A DNA stretch of 64,000 bases from M3007 sp041392625 (GTDB taxonomy: Bacteria; Bacteroidota; Bacteroidia; Chitinophagales; Saprospiraceae). Shown here piece by piece: positions 1-7,667 of this stretch; position 1 is the first letter of the stretch; every line of letters starts with the position of its first letter. The stretch covers positions 1 to 64,000 of the forward strand of contig JAWKLR010000008.1 of NCBI GenBank assembly GCA_041392625.1, read 5' to 3'. Under the pieces are notes generated by a model. The model had not been told where the DNA came from and searched no databases. It saw only the letters and a list, made by a program, of their open reading frames with translations. Position numbers and translations under genes: made by a program.

Positions 1-515
1 GTCTGCGATTTGAGAAACATTAATTCTGCACTCAATTTTTCACTTCGGAATTCAGCCGCTTCTTTTTCTTTTTTATTTGCAAAACTCACTACCTCAAAAA
101 GTGCACTTCCGATCAAGGCGGTAAAGTAGGGGATTGCCATACTGAAATACCGCATAAACTGGAAGGATGGATTGGGCTTAAAGTTTTCCGGCCGTTTGCG
201 ACCACTTCCCCCCGCTCGGCTCATATATTCTGCCCAGGGTGCATGATCCCAAGCTACGAGTAGCAGTACCACCGTAAGAAGTAGCAAAGCCGCTATGAAA
301 TAGCTGAGGTGTTTTTTCTTAAAATAAAAAGAAGGCATGAGCCAAACCCCGTTGGTCCAAATCACAACAACAATCCCAATAAAGACCACAATGCTCCGAA
401 CCAGATGCCGTTCACTGTACTCCCAATTATTGGTCAAAAGGAAAGGAATCAGGACCCACAGCGTGCCCCAAAACAGGATTTGAATCCAGGTATTTCTATT
501 TGGAAAAATATTCAT
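1..515 (-). CDS. LytS/YehU-type sensor histidine kinase, N-terminal part (cut by window edge)
   Basis: The minus-strand frame starts with ATG at 513-515 and runs open to the left edge, giving 171 codons. Four hydrophobic segments fit a four-helix membrane sensor: residues about 10-27, 38-58, 70-92 and 125-147. The last residues (EKLSAELMFLKSQ) match the linker just before the NPHFLFN phosphoacceptor motif of the His_kinase (LytS) family; that motif would lie beyond the window. Such kinases normally signal to LytTR response regulators. The LytTR regulator at 40279-41052 is too distant to be assumed its partner. The family call rests on topology plus the linker motif, since the catalytic part is not visible. 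Confidence 0.75.
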   Translation of the reverse strand, partial: MNIFPNRNTWIQILFWGTLWVLIPFLLTNNWEYSERHLVRSIVVFIGIVVVIWTNGVWLMPSFYFKKKHLSYFIAALLLLTVVLLLVAWDHAPWAEYMSRAGGSGRKRPENFKPNPSFQFMRYFSMAIPYFTALIGSALFEVVSFANKKEKEAAEFRSEKLSAELMFLKSQ

Positions 516-777
516 TGGTACAAAGGTGGCAAATGAAGCAATCTGTTCCAAGTATCTTCAATCAATAGCCTTTATTTCCTTGCCAATCGGCCATTTCATT
601 CAACGAAATACAATTATAGACCCCAGTTGGTGTTCGTAGGGGAATACAGGGCGTTCATTGATTTTATTTGCAGCCGGTTTAAACTCTCCACACATTTGTA
701 CCGTCAATATGACCTCAACCAAAGGGATAGGTCACATACCCATGCGGCTCCCTTTTATACACTAACCTATAATTTAA

Positions 778-1263
778 ATGTATATGAAAAGCAAAGTAGT
801 ATTTACCGCCCTCTTCGTGATTGCGGCATTCTCTATGGCAATTGCACAGCCCCGCGGCCGGGGAGGTGATCCGGAAGAACGCGCTGAACGTTCAGCCCAA
901 ATGATGGCCGATAGCCTCTCGCTTTCCGATGCCCAAAAGAACAAAGTAAAAGAAATCCATCTCAAGTATGGAAAACAGATGCAGGAAGCCCGCGAAAAGT
1001 CAGAAGGGGATTGGTCCTCTATGCGTGAAACCATGGGTGCCATCCGAACCGAACAGGACAAGGAGCTGCAAACTGTAATGACTTCTGACCAGTGGGCCAG
1101 TTGGCAAAAGATTCGTGAAAACCAACGTGCCATGCGCGCAGAAGGTCGCCGTGGCCCGGATGGTGGCCCGCCTCCCGGACAAGATGGGAAAAACAAGCGG
1201 AAAGGCAAAAAGCCTCCCAAAGATAAAAGTGGAACCGATCAGCCAGAATCCGGAGATCAATAA
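778..1263 (+). CDS. Spy/CpxP-like periplasmic protein
   Basis: This is a 161-residue exported protein with a signal peptide ending near AIAQ (residues 1-23). Its helical, charged body carries two LTxxQ-like repeats: SLSDAQKNKVKEI around residue 48 and VMTSDQWASWQKI around residue 93. These are the hallmark of Spy/CpxP/CnrX-type envelope chaperones or metal sensors. The C-terminal 45 residues are a low-complexity tail rich in Gly, Pro, Arg and Lys. ATG codons at 778 and 784 are both usable; 784 gives the more typical MKSK start. It lies 89 bp upstream of the receptor at 1353, whose C-terminus is also Gly/Pro/Arg-rich, so the two may be co-expressed. Substrate and inducer are unknown. Confidence 0.7.
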   Translation: MYMKSKVVFTALFVIAAFSMAIAQPRGRGGDPEERAERSAQMMADSLSLSDAQKNKVKEIHLKYGKQMQEAREKSEGDWSSMRETMGAIRTEQDKELQTVMTSDQWASWQKIRENQRAMRAEGRRGPDGGPPPGQDGKNKRKGKKPPKDKSGTDQPESGDQ

Positions 1264-1301
1264 CAAGTAAACACCCTTTAGAACGGGACGTACCAATAGT
1301 A

Positions 1302-1328
1302 CTGCCGGCGGGAGCGTCCTGCCGGCAG
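1302..1328 (+). terminator. GC-rich hairpin between the Spy-like gene and the receptor gene
   Basis: CTGCCGGC (1302-1309) pairs with GCCGGCAG (1321-1328) across an 11-nt loop. No clean U-tract follows, only a pyrimidine-rich stretch, so it may be a partial terminator or a processing or stability element that sets different expression of the two genes. Confidence 0.4.
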
Positions 1329-1352
1329 ACTTCTTTTCCAATTAATACTGCG

Positions 1353-4196
1353 ATGAAAAATCTAACTACCTTTCTATTTATTCTTCTTGCCCAAGTTGCC
1401 TTCAGTCAGACCGTAGCCATAAAGGGTAAGGTCATTGACGAAACGGATACCCCGCTTCCCGGCGTTTCAGTAATGTTGCAACATCCCTGGGGTGAGCGCT
1501 TTCAATCTACCAGTACCGACACAAACGGTGATTTTATTTTCTCGAATATTCAGCCCGGCGGATACAAACTCGAACTCAAGTTAATGGGGTACGAGTCCTT
1601 GTTGGGCGAACTAACGCTCAAAGACGAAGATTTGTCTGTTGGCATTTTGCGCCTGGTTCCTGATGGACTGAACCTCAATGAGGTGGAGATCAAAAGCCGG
1701 GTGCCTATGGCCCAAATGAACGGTGATACGACCGAATTCAATGCGGCCGCATTTAAGGTCATGTCTGATGCTAGCACGGAGGAATTGGTTGAAAAAATTC
1801 CGTCTGTAACCATTGAAAACGGAAAGGTAAAAGCACAGGGAGAGGATGTGAGTCAGGTGCTCGTTGACGGAAAGCCGTTTTTTGGAAATGACCCAACGGC
1901 TGCACTCAAAAACCTACCCGCAGAGGTAGTTGATAAGGTACAGATTTTTGATGCTCAAAGCGAACAAGCCCAGTTTACTGGCTTTAGCGATGGCAATACC
2001 ACGAAAACCATCAACATCGTAACGAAGCCAGGTATGCGCAACGGTCAGTTTGGCAAAGTGTATGCAGGCTATGGCTATGAAGACAAATATCAAACAGGCG
2101 GTAATATCAACTATTTTGATGGCGACCGTCGGATTTCTCTGATTGGAATGTCCAACAACATCAATATCCAAAACTTCTCAACAGACGATTTATTGGGTGT
2201 TGTGGGTAGCTCCGGCGGCCGTGGTCGTGGACGCGGCGGACGTGGTGGCCCGGGGGGAGACTTTCTTGTGCGCCCTCAGGGAGGAATTGCTACAACGCAT
2301 GCCATTGGTCTGAATTATACCGATCAATGGGGCAAAAAGACCGAAGTTTCCGGAAGTTACTTTTTCAACAACAGCAAAAGCGATGCGGAGGAACTGACCT
2401 TCCGTCAATTCTTTACAGATGAGGGTTTTGGTGAAGTGTACAGTGAAGAAAGTTACTCATATTCCAACAATACCAACCACCGGTTTAATGCACGCATTAA
2501 TATCCAACTGGATAGTTCAAATTCCCTGCTGATTCGTCCGCGATTTAGCGCACAATTGAATGACGGGAATACAACCACCATGGCACAATCGATATTTGGA
2601 ACCGATCTGCTGAGCCAGACGGATAATATCTACCAATCTGACCTGACCGGTATTAACTTCAACAATACCCTGTTGTGGCGCCACCAATTTCCCAAGAAGG
2701 GGCGAACCGTTTCATTTAATCTGAGCAATGGGTATGCTCCGCAAAAAGGAAACAGTTTTCTGAAATCTTCGGATGCATATTATACCGGAATGGTATTTCA
2801 GGACAGTCTGGATCAAAAATCTATTCTGGATGTAAATAGTTGGAATGCCTCGGGCAACCTGGATTATACCGAGCCGATAGGCGAAAACAGTCAACTGATG
2901 TTCAACTATCAATATAGTTATCAGCAGGAGGCTTCGGATAAAGAAACCTATGATTTTCTGGCCCCGGATGGATACGTGAGTTTGAATGAATCGCTCACAA
3001 ACGTATTTTCAAATGACTACATCACCCAACAGGCCGGAGCCGGATACAATTTCCGGAAAGGCCGGGATATGAGTTTTAATGTGCGTGCCAACGCACAATG
3101 GGCAGAGCTGACCAATGAAAAAACATTCCCGAATACGGACACTTTTGGGCAGCGGTTTTTCAATGTTTTGCCATCTGCAATGATTCGGTATAAACTGAAT
3201 GACAAAAGTAATGTGCGGGTGTTTTACCGGAGCAACACGGATTTACCAAGTGTAGATCAATTGCAGGATGTGGTGGATAATACCAACCCCTTGCAATTGA
3301 AGGTTGGTAACCCCAACTTGAAACAGTCGGTACAACACCGGTTGTTCTTGCGGTATCAGCAAACCGATCCGGAAAATTCATCTACTTTTTTTGCGATGGC
3401 AGGCGGGTCGGTGAGCAATAATTACATTGCCAACAGTACCTACCTTGCTTCTGCTGATGACCCGATCTTTTCGGAATACGATGTACAGCCTGGTGCACAA
3501 ATCAGCCAGCCTGTCAACCTGAATGGGTATTACAACCTGCGTTCTTTCATTTCCTATGGGCATCCGGTGGGCTTTATCCGGTCTAACATCAATCTGGACG
3601 GGTCCTATAATTTTACCCGATCTCCAGGATTGCTCAATCGGAAATTAAATTATGCAAACACCCATACCATTGGAGCTGGTATCACCCTCAGCAGCAACAT
3701 TTCGGACAAAGTAGATTTCGCGATTTCCGCTCGTCCGAGCTACAGCATTGTGCGCAACGATGTTCAGCAGCAAAGCAATACAGAATACCTTACCCAAAGT
3801 TCCAGTGTTAAATTCAACTGGATAATTGTCGACGGGTTTGTTTTGCGGACCAACCTGACTCACAACCTGTATGCAGGATTGTCGGATGCTTACAACCAGA
3901 ATTTTGTGTTGTGGAATATTGCAATTGGCAAAAAACTGTTTAAAAACGAGCGCGGTGAAATCGCCCTGGGCATCAACGATGTGCTCAATCAAAATACCAA
4001 TATTCAGCGATCAATCACCGAAACGTATATCGAAGATTTGCAGTCAAATACTCTGCGACAGTTTGTGATGTTGTCCTTCACTTACAATTTGCGTCACTTC
4101 AACACAGGCAAGAGTTCCTCGCGCAGTTCGGAATGGGATGGAGAGCGTCGCCCTTGGGGCCCTGGTCCTCCTCCAGGCGGTGGACATGATGAGTAG
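1353..4196 (+). CDS. Outer membrane beta-barrel receptor with carboxypeptidase-regulatory N-domain (TonB-dependent-receptor-like)
   Basis: This 947-residue protein begins with a signal peptide cleaved near VAFSQ (about residue 19). A carboxypeptidase-regulatory-like domain follows at about residues 23-105 (motif GKVIDETDTPLPGVSV). A plug-like domain covers about 115-225, with VLVDGKPFFGNDP. The rest is a long region of alternating aromatic strands typical of the Bacteroidota OMP_b-brl_3 family, about residues 230-915. A striking Arg/Gly tract lies at residues 286-303, and the C-terminus is Pro/Gly-rich. It probably imports or binds a ligand at the outer membrane. The substrate cannot be read from sequence. 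A strong terminator follows at 4216-4269. Confidence 0.85.
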   Translation: MKNLTTFLFILLAQVAFSQTVAIKGKVIDETDTPLPGVSVMLQHPWGERFQSTSTDTNGDFIFSNIQPGGYKLELKLMGYESLLGELTLKDEDLSVGILRLVPDGLNLNEVEIKSRVPMAQMNGDTTEFNAAAFKVMSDASTEELVEKIPSVTIENGKVKAQGEDVSQVLVDGKPFFGNDPTAALKNLPAEVVDKVQIFDAQSEQAQFTGFSDGNTTKTINIVTKPGMRNGQFGKVYAGYGYEDKYQTGGNINYFDGDRRISLIGMSNNINIQNFSTDDLLGVVGSSGGRGRGRGGRGGPGGDFLVRPQGGIATTHAIGLNYTDQWGKKTEVSGSYFFNNSKSDAEELTFRQFFTDEGFGEVYSEESYSYSNNTNHRFNARINIQLDSSNSLLIRPRFSAQLNDGNTTTMAQSIFGTDLLSQTDNIYQSDLTGINFNNTLLWRHQFPKKGRTVSFNLSNGYAPQKGNSFLKSSDAYYTGMVFQDSLDQKSILDVNSWNASGNLDYTEPIGENSQLMFNYQYSYQQEASDKETYDFLAPDGYVSLNESLTNVFSNDYITQQAGAGYNFRKGRDMSFNVRANAQWAELTNEKTFPNTDTFGQRFFNVLPSAMIRYKLNDKSNVRVFYRSNTDLPSVDQLQDVVDNTNPLQLKVGNPNLKQSVQHRLFLRYQQTDPENSSTFFAMAGGSVSNNYIANSTYLASADDPIFSEYDVQPGAQISQPVNLNGYYNLRSFISYGHPVGFIRSNINLDGSYNFTRSPGLLNRKLNYANTHTIGAGITLSSNISDKVDFAISARPSYSIVRNDVQQQSNTEYLTQSSSVKFNWIIVDGFVLRTNLTHNLYAGLSDAYNQNFVLWNIAIGKKLFKNERGEIALGINDVLNQNTNIQRSITETYIEDLQSNTLRQFVMLSFTYNLRHFNTGKSSSRSSEWDGERRPWGPGPPPGGGHDE

Positions 4197-4215
4197 GTTC
4201 TGCAATGCACTTTTT

Positions 4216-4269
4216 AAAAAACGTCCGGTATTCTTCCAGGTTTGGGTCTGAATACCGGACGTTTTTTTT
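4216..4269 (+). terminator. Rho-independent terminator after the receptor gene
   Basis: CGTCCGGTATTC pairs perfectly with GAATACCGGACG across a 16-nt loop. Poly-A on the left and poly-T on the right extend the stem and supply the U-tract. It closes the 778-4196 unit. Confidence 0.9.
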
Positions 4270-4431
4270 GCTTTTATTGTGTGTTGTTTGCCAAAAAAAA
4301 GGAGGAGTGGGCACCGTTTCACCCGACAAATCGGCTATCTTGGCGGTGATTTTCAATGATAAGATTCGGGTTAGGGTTGTTTTACATCAACCAATATTCA
4401 GATCCATTAACCGTTTTCAAACTAGTACTTT

Positions 4432-5523
4432 ATGATTCGTACCGCCTTATCCTTTTTATTCCTGTTATTTTTTACTGCCTTTTGTTTTGGGCAGGGCCTT
4501 GTATGGTCTCCAGCAGCGGATGCTTATTACCAATATGAAAAAGGCCAGATTTTTAAATATGAAATGCCCGAGCAGACCTCATCGCTCTTTGTAAGTAAGG
4601 CACAACTTACTCCACAGGGTAAGAGTGATGGACTGGAAGTGCGCAGTTTTTCATTTTCTGTCGACGGCACTCAACTGTTGATTTACACCAATTCCAAACG
4701 CGTGTGGCGTTATGATACGCGTGGGGATTATTGGGTGTTGAACCTGAAAACCAATGCACTGACTCAATTGGGCAAAGCCCAGCCGGAGTCCTCGCTGATG
4801 TTTGCAAAGTTTTCGCCGGATGGTGAAAAAGTGGCTTATGTGAGTGAACGCAATCTATATGTTGAAACGCTTGCAAATGGTAAGGTAAGTCAGTTGACTT
4901 CTTCCGATTCCGGTTCCAAGCTGATTAACGGAACGTTTGATTGGGTGTATGAAGAAGAGTTCGATTGTCGAGATGGTTTTCGTTGGTGTCCGGACAGCAA
5001 GCGTATTGCTTACTGGCAGATTGATGCCAATAAAACTGGTTTTTTCATGATCAATACCACGGATTCTATTTACCCTTTTATTGTTCCTGTTGAGTACCCA
5101 AAGGTGGGAATGACACCGTCTCCGTATAAAATTGGGGTTGTTGATATTGGCAATAAAAAAACAAAATGGATGAACCTGCCCGGTGATCCACAACAGACTT
5201 ACCTGCCAAGAATGGAATGGACTACCAACGGTTTGAGTTTGTTATGCTCAACAATTGAATCGGAAGCAAATGCAACTACTATTTTTCTCTGCGATGCAAA
5301 AACAGGAGAAGTAAGTCCGATCTACCAGGAATCCGATGAAGCCTGGATTGATTTGAATGGTCGGGAAATGGTCGATTATTTTAAGTGGGTTGATAGTGGC
5401 CGGTCCTTTTGTTTACCAGTGAAAAAGACGGCTGGCGGCACATTTACAAACTCAGCACCAATGGAAAGGCGAAGAACTGCTGACAAAGGTTCTTTACGAT
5501 GTCGCAGGTGTTGCAGAGATTGA
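4432..5523 (+). CDS. Dipeptidyl peptidase IV (S9B), N-terminal beta-propeller part; reading frame broken
   Basis: A signal peptide (to about FCFGQ, residue 21) is followed by the DPP IV N-terminal propeller, recognisable by FSPDGEKVAYV, the WVYEEEF motif (Glu pair that binds the substrate amino terminus) and WCPDSKRIAYW. Sense is lost after about 5406, and the last 35 codons are out of frame. The correct frame resumes piecewise and joins the catalytic part ending at 6614, so 4432-6614 is one gene of about 725 codons. Six single-base disruptions are inferred from the family pattern: missing bases near 5407-5410, 5468, 5552, 5597 and 5742-5744, and an extra G near 5637-5639. The enzyme cleaves dipeptides from peptide N-termini in the periplasm or envelope. 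Confidence 0.85.
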   Translation: MIRTALSFLFLLFFTAFCFGQGLVWSPAADAYYQYEKGQIFKYEMPEQTSSLFVSKAQLTPQGKSDGLEVRSFSFSVDGTQLLIYTNSKRVWRYDTRGDYWVLNLKTNALTQLGKAQPESSLMFAKFSPDGEKVAYVSERNLYVETLANGKVSQLTSSDSGSKLINGTFDWVYEEEFDCRDGFRWCPDSKRIAYWQIDANKTGFFMINTTDSIYPFIVPVEYPKVGMTPSPYKIGVVDIGNKKTKWMNLPGDPQQTYLPRMEWTTNGLSLLCSTIESEANATTIFLCDAKTGEVSPIYQESDEAWIDLNGREMVDYFKWVDSGRSFCLPVKKTAGGTFTNSAPMERRRTADKGSLRCRRCCRD

Positions 5524-5729
5524 TGAAGATCGCGGGTATGTGTATTTTATGGCTCTCCGGATAATGCTACCCAGTCATACCTGCATCGGGTTCGTTTGAT
5601 GGAAGCAGCAGTAAGCCAGAGCGTGTTACTCCGGAAGGGACAACCCGGGACACACAGCTACAACCTCTCACCCAGAGCACGCTATGCTCAGCACCGGTAC
5701 TCCAATGCCTACACAGCACCTATGCGTGA

Positions 5730-6614
5730 GTGGGTAAAATTCCCGATCATGAATGCCTGGAAAAAGGAAACAGCATTGCCGACCAGTTGAAGAAAAGCAA
5801 GCCGGAAAAAGGAAACGTTGAGTTTTTTCAGGTAACGACAGAAGACGGAGTAACCATGGATGGCTGGATGGTGAAACCGAAAGATTTTGATCCAACCAAG
5901 AAGTATCCAATCTTGTATTATGTATATACCGAGCCTGCCGGCGCGACCGTTCGCGATAGCTACGGTACCGGGCGCAACCGGATGTTTAACGGGGATATGG
6001 CTGAAGAAGGGTATATCTATGCCTCTCTTGACGGAAGAGGAACCCCTGCTTTAAAAGGCCGGGATTGGCGCAAGGCCATTTATCGAAAAATTGGTGTAGT
6101 AAACATACGCGACCAGGCTATGGGTGCTAAAGCCATGTTTGCAAAATACGACTTCATTGACCAGGATCGCGTAGCCGTCTGGGGATGGAGTGGAGGTGGC
6201 TCTACAACACTCAACTGCCTGTTCCAGTACCCTGAAATTTATCAGACCGGGATTGCAGTAGCAGCAGTGGCCAACCAACTTACCTACGACAACATCTATC
6301 AGGAGCGTTACATGGGCTTGCCACAGGAGAACAAAGAAGATTTCATACAGGGCTCACCGGTTACGCATGCGAAAAATCTGCAAGGCAACCTTTTGTACAT
6401 TCACGGAACCGGCGATGACAACGTACATTACCAGAATGCAGAAATGCTGGTAAATGAGTTGATTAAACACAACAAGTATTTTCAGTTTATGCCGTATCCA
6501 AATCGGAGTCACGGCATCTGGGAAGGGGAGGGGACTACCCAACACCTAGCAACCATGTTTACCACCTTCCTGCGGCAGCATTGCCCACCGGGCGGGAAGG
6601 CAAAAACACCATAA
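5730..6614 (+). CDS. Dipeptidyl peptidase IV, C-terminal catalytic part (same broken gene as 4432-5523)
   Basis: This frame encodes the alpha/beta-hydrolase domain of the S9 peptidase. The nucleophile Ser is in GWSGGGS (codon 6189-6191). The acid is in GTGDDNVHYQN and the catalytic His in YPNRSHGI, so the triad is complete. S9B enzymes usually have GWSYGG; here the Tyr is replaced by Gly. The ATG at 5730 is only an internal codon of the real gene, because upstream residues belonging to the same enzyme lie in other frames. Intact catalytic residues next to a cluster of homopolymer indels favour consensus error over a decayed gene. Confidence 0.85.
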   Translation: MGKIPDHECLEKGNSIADQLKKSKPEKGNVEFFQVTTEDGVTMDGWMVKPKDFDPTKKYPILYYVYTEPAGATVRDSYGTGRNRMFNGDMAEEGYIYASLDGRGTPALKGRDWRKAIYRKIGVVNIRDQAMGAKAMFAKYDFIDQDRVAVWGWSGGGSTTLNCLFQYPEIYQTGIAVAAVANQLTYDNIYQERYMGLPQENKEDFIQGSPVTHAKNLQGNLLYIHGTGDDNVHYQNAEMLVNELIKHNKYFQFMPYPNRSHGIWEGEGTTQHLATMFTTFLRQHCPPGGKAKTP

Positions 6615-6645
6615 AATTGTCAATGAGACAATGCAAATAAGCCGT

Positions 6646-7302
6646 TTAGGGCAATTGGGCGATAACCGTCTGATTGCCCTTTACTTTTTGATCTATACCC
6701 ACCTCAATTTTTGAGCCGGGAGGCAAAAACAAGTCAACCCGGGAGCCAAACTTGATGAAGCCCATGTCTTCACCCTGATTTACTTTTTTGCCCTCATACA
6801 CATACCATTTGATGCGGCGGGCTACTGCCCCTGCAATTTGTCGCATCAGCAATTGGTGTTTGCCGGTATCGTAAACTACAGTGGTGCGTTCGTTTTCTTC
6901 GCTGCTTTTTGGGTGCCAGGCTACCAGGTATTTTCCAGGGTGGTACCTGAAAAACGGGATGGATCCACTCACCGGGTTGCGGTTTACGTGGACGTTCAAA
7001 GGAGACATGAAGATTGAAACCTGGATGCGTTCATCCCGGAAGTATTCGGGTTCTTCCACATGTTCAATTACAACTACCTTTCCATCAGCAGGGGCATATA
7101 CAAGTTGATCGTTTTGTTCGGCAATTTTCCTGGGAGGATTTCTGAAAAACTGGACCAGGAGTGCGTACACTACTAGGGAGACCAACAGGATGAACGGAGC
7201 CGTTTGAGGGAACCGGGAGAATGCCGCCCAATTCAGGAGGGCCAGGGTAGCCCCTGAAATTAATAGGATGCTGCGGCCTTCTTTGTGCAATAGTGAAAAC
7301 AT
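6646..7302 (-). CDS. psd: Phosphatidylserine decarboxylase, short (PSD-A type) form
   Basis: The 218-residue protein has two N-terminal membrane segments (about 14-29 and 35-51). The PSD signature follows: FRNPPR, YAPADGKV, SPLNVHVNRNPVSG and, near the C-terminus, IKFGSRVD. In the last motif the Gly-Ser bond is where the proenzyme cleaves itself to make the pyruvoyl cofactor. It decarboxylates phosphatidylserine to phosphatidylethanolamine at the inner membrane. Length and motifs fit the short bacterial and archaeal-type family rather than the roughly 300-residue E. coli type. It converges on the DPP gene (31 bp apart). Confidence 0.92.
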   Translation of the reverse strand: MFSLLHKEGRSILLISGATLALLNWAAFSRFPQTAPFILLVSLVVYALLVQFFRNPPRKIAEQNDQLVYAPADGKVVVIEHVEEPEYFRDERIQVSIFMSPLNVHVNRNPVSGSIPFFRYHPGKYLVAWHPKSSEENERTTVVYDTGKHQLLMRQIAGAVARRIKWYVYEGKKVNQGEDMGFIKFGSRVDLFLPPGSKIEVGIDQKVKGNQTVIAQLP

Positions 7303-7337
7303 AGGTAGTTATTTGTTCGCCGCAAAACTACGAGTTT

Positions 7338-7470
7338 GTTGTTGTTTATTCGGCTCTCCAAGCCTTGTTTATTCGGGGCGCTACGCTTTCTCTTGTTTAT
7401 TTGTTGATACGCCCTTCGGGCTAGGATGATTTGTTGATGTTTATTCGGCCCTGTGGGCCTTGTTTATTTG
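7338..7470. repeat. TGTTTATT repeat cluster with small GC hairpins
   Basis: Five near copies of TTGTTTATT (starting about 7342, 7365, 7393, 7438 and 7460) alternate with short GC-rich palindromes such as GCCC-ttc-GGGC (7411-7421) and GGCCC-tgt-GGGCC (7447-7459). No coding frame is plausible. The pattern looks like a dispersed intergenic repeat family of the host genome, but copies elsewhere cannot be checked here. Confidence 0.6.
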
Positions 7471-7479
7471 AATTTTAAA

Positions 7480-7500
7480 ACCACCGTCTCTGACGGTGGT
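7480..7500. repeat. Perfect 9-bp inverted repeat
   Basis: ACCACCGTC (7480-7488) and GACGGTGGT (7492-7500) form a perfect stem with a TCT loop. It sits in the non-coding spacer between psd and the cytochrome block. A terminator or a repeat-family hairpin are both possible. Confidence 0.6.
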
Positions 7501-7558
7501 CATGTTTGATGGCTATGCCTTGTGATTTTTGAAAAACCTGGTTTGGCGACAGCCAAAA

Positions 7559-7601
7559 TTTTACGACTATCCCCCTCCTTTGGTGGGGGATAGTCGTAAA
7601 A
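7559..7601 (-). terminator. Perfect 17-bp stem-loop at the end of the cytochrome block
   Basis: TTTTACGACTATCCCCC (7559-7575) pairs perfectly with its complement at 7585-7601 around a 9-nt loop. It lies 67 bp past the stop codon of the last gene of the minus-strand electron-transfer block. On the minus strand it is followed by TTTT, so it is a reasonable terminator for that block. Confidence 0.6.
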
Positions 7602-7667
7602 TAAGATTTTTCTTTACTTGTTTATGTTTTGAGGCTAGGGCAAGCATTGCCCCTGCGGGGCACAAAT

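Noticed and set aside
774..1220. 148-codon minus-strand open frame opposite the Spy-like gene
   Set aside because: It is the shadow of a gene with a clear signal peptide and family motifs on the plus strand.
4432..6614. DPP IV gene as a true pseudogene under decay
   Set aside because: All disruptions are single-base changes confined to 350 bp and mostly in homopolymers, while catalytic residues are intact and no in-frame nonsense change is seen; sequencing error is the simpler reading.
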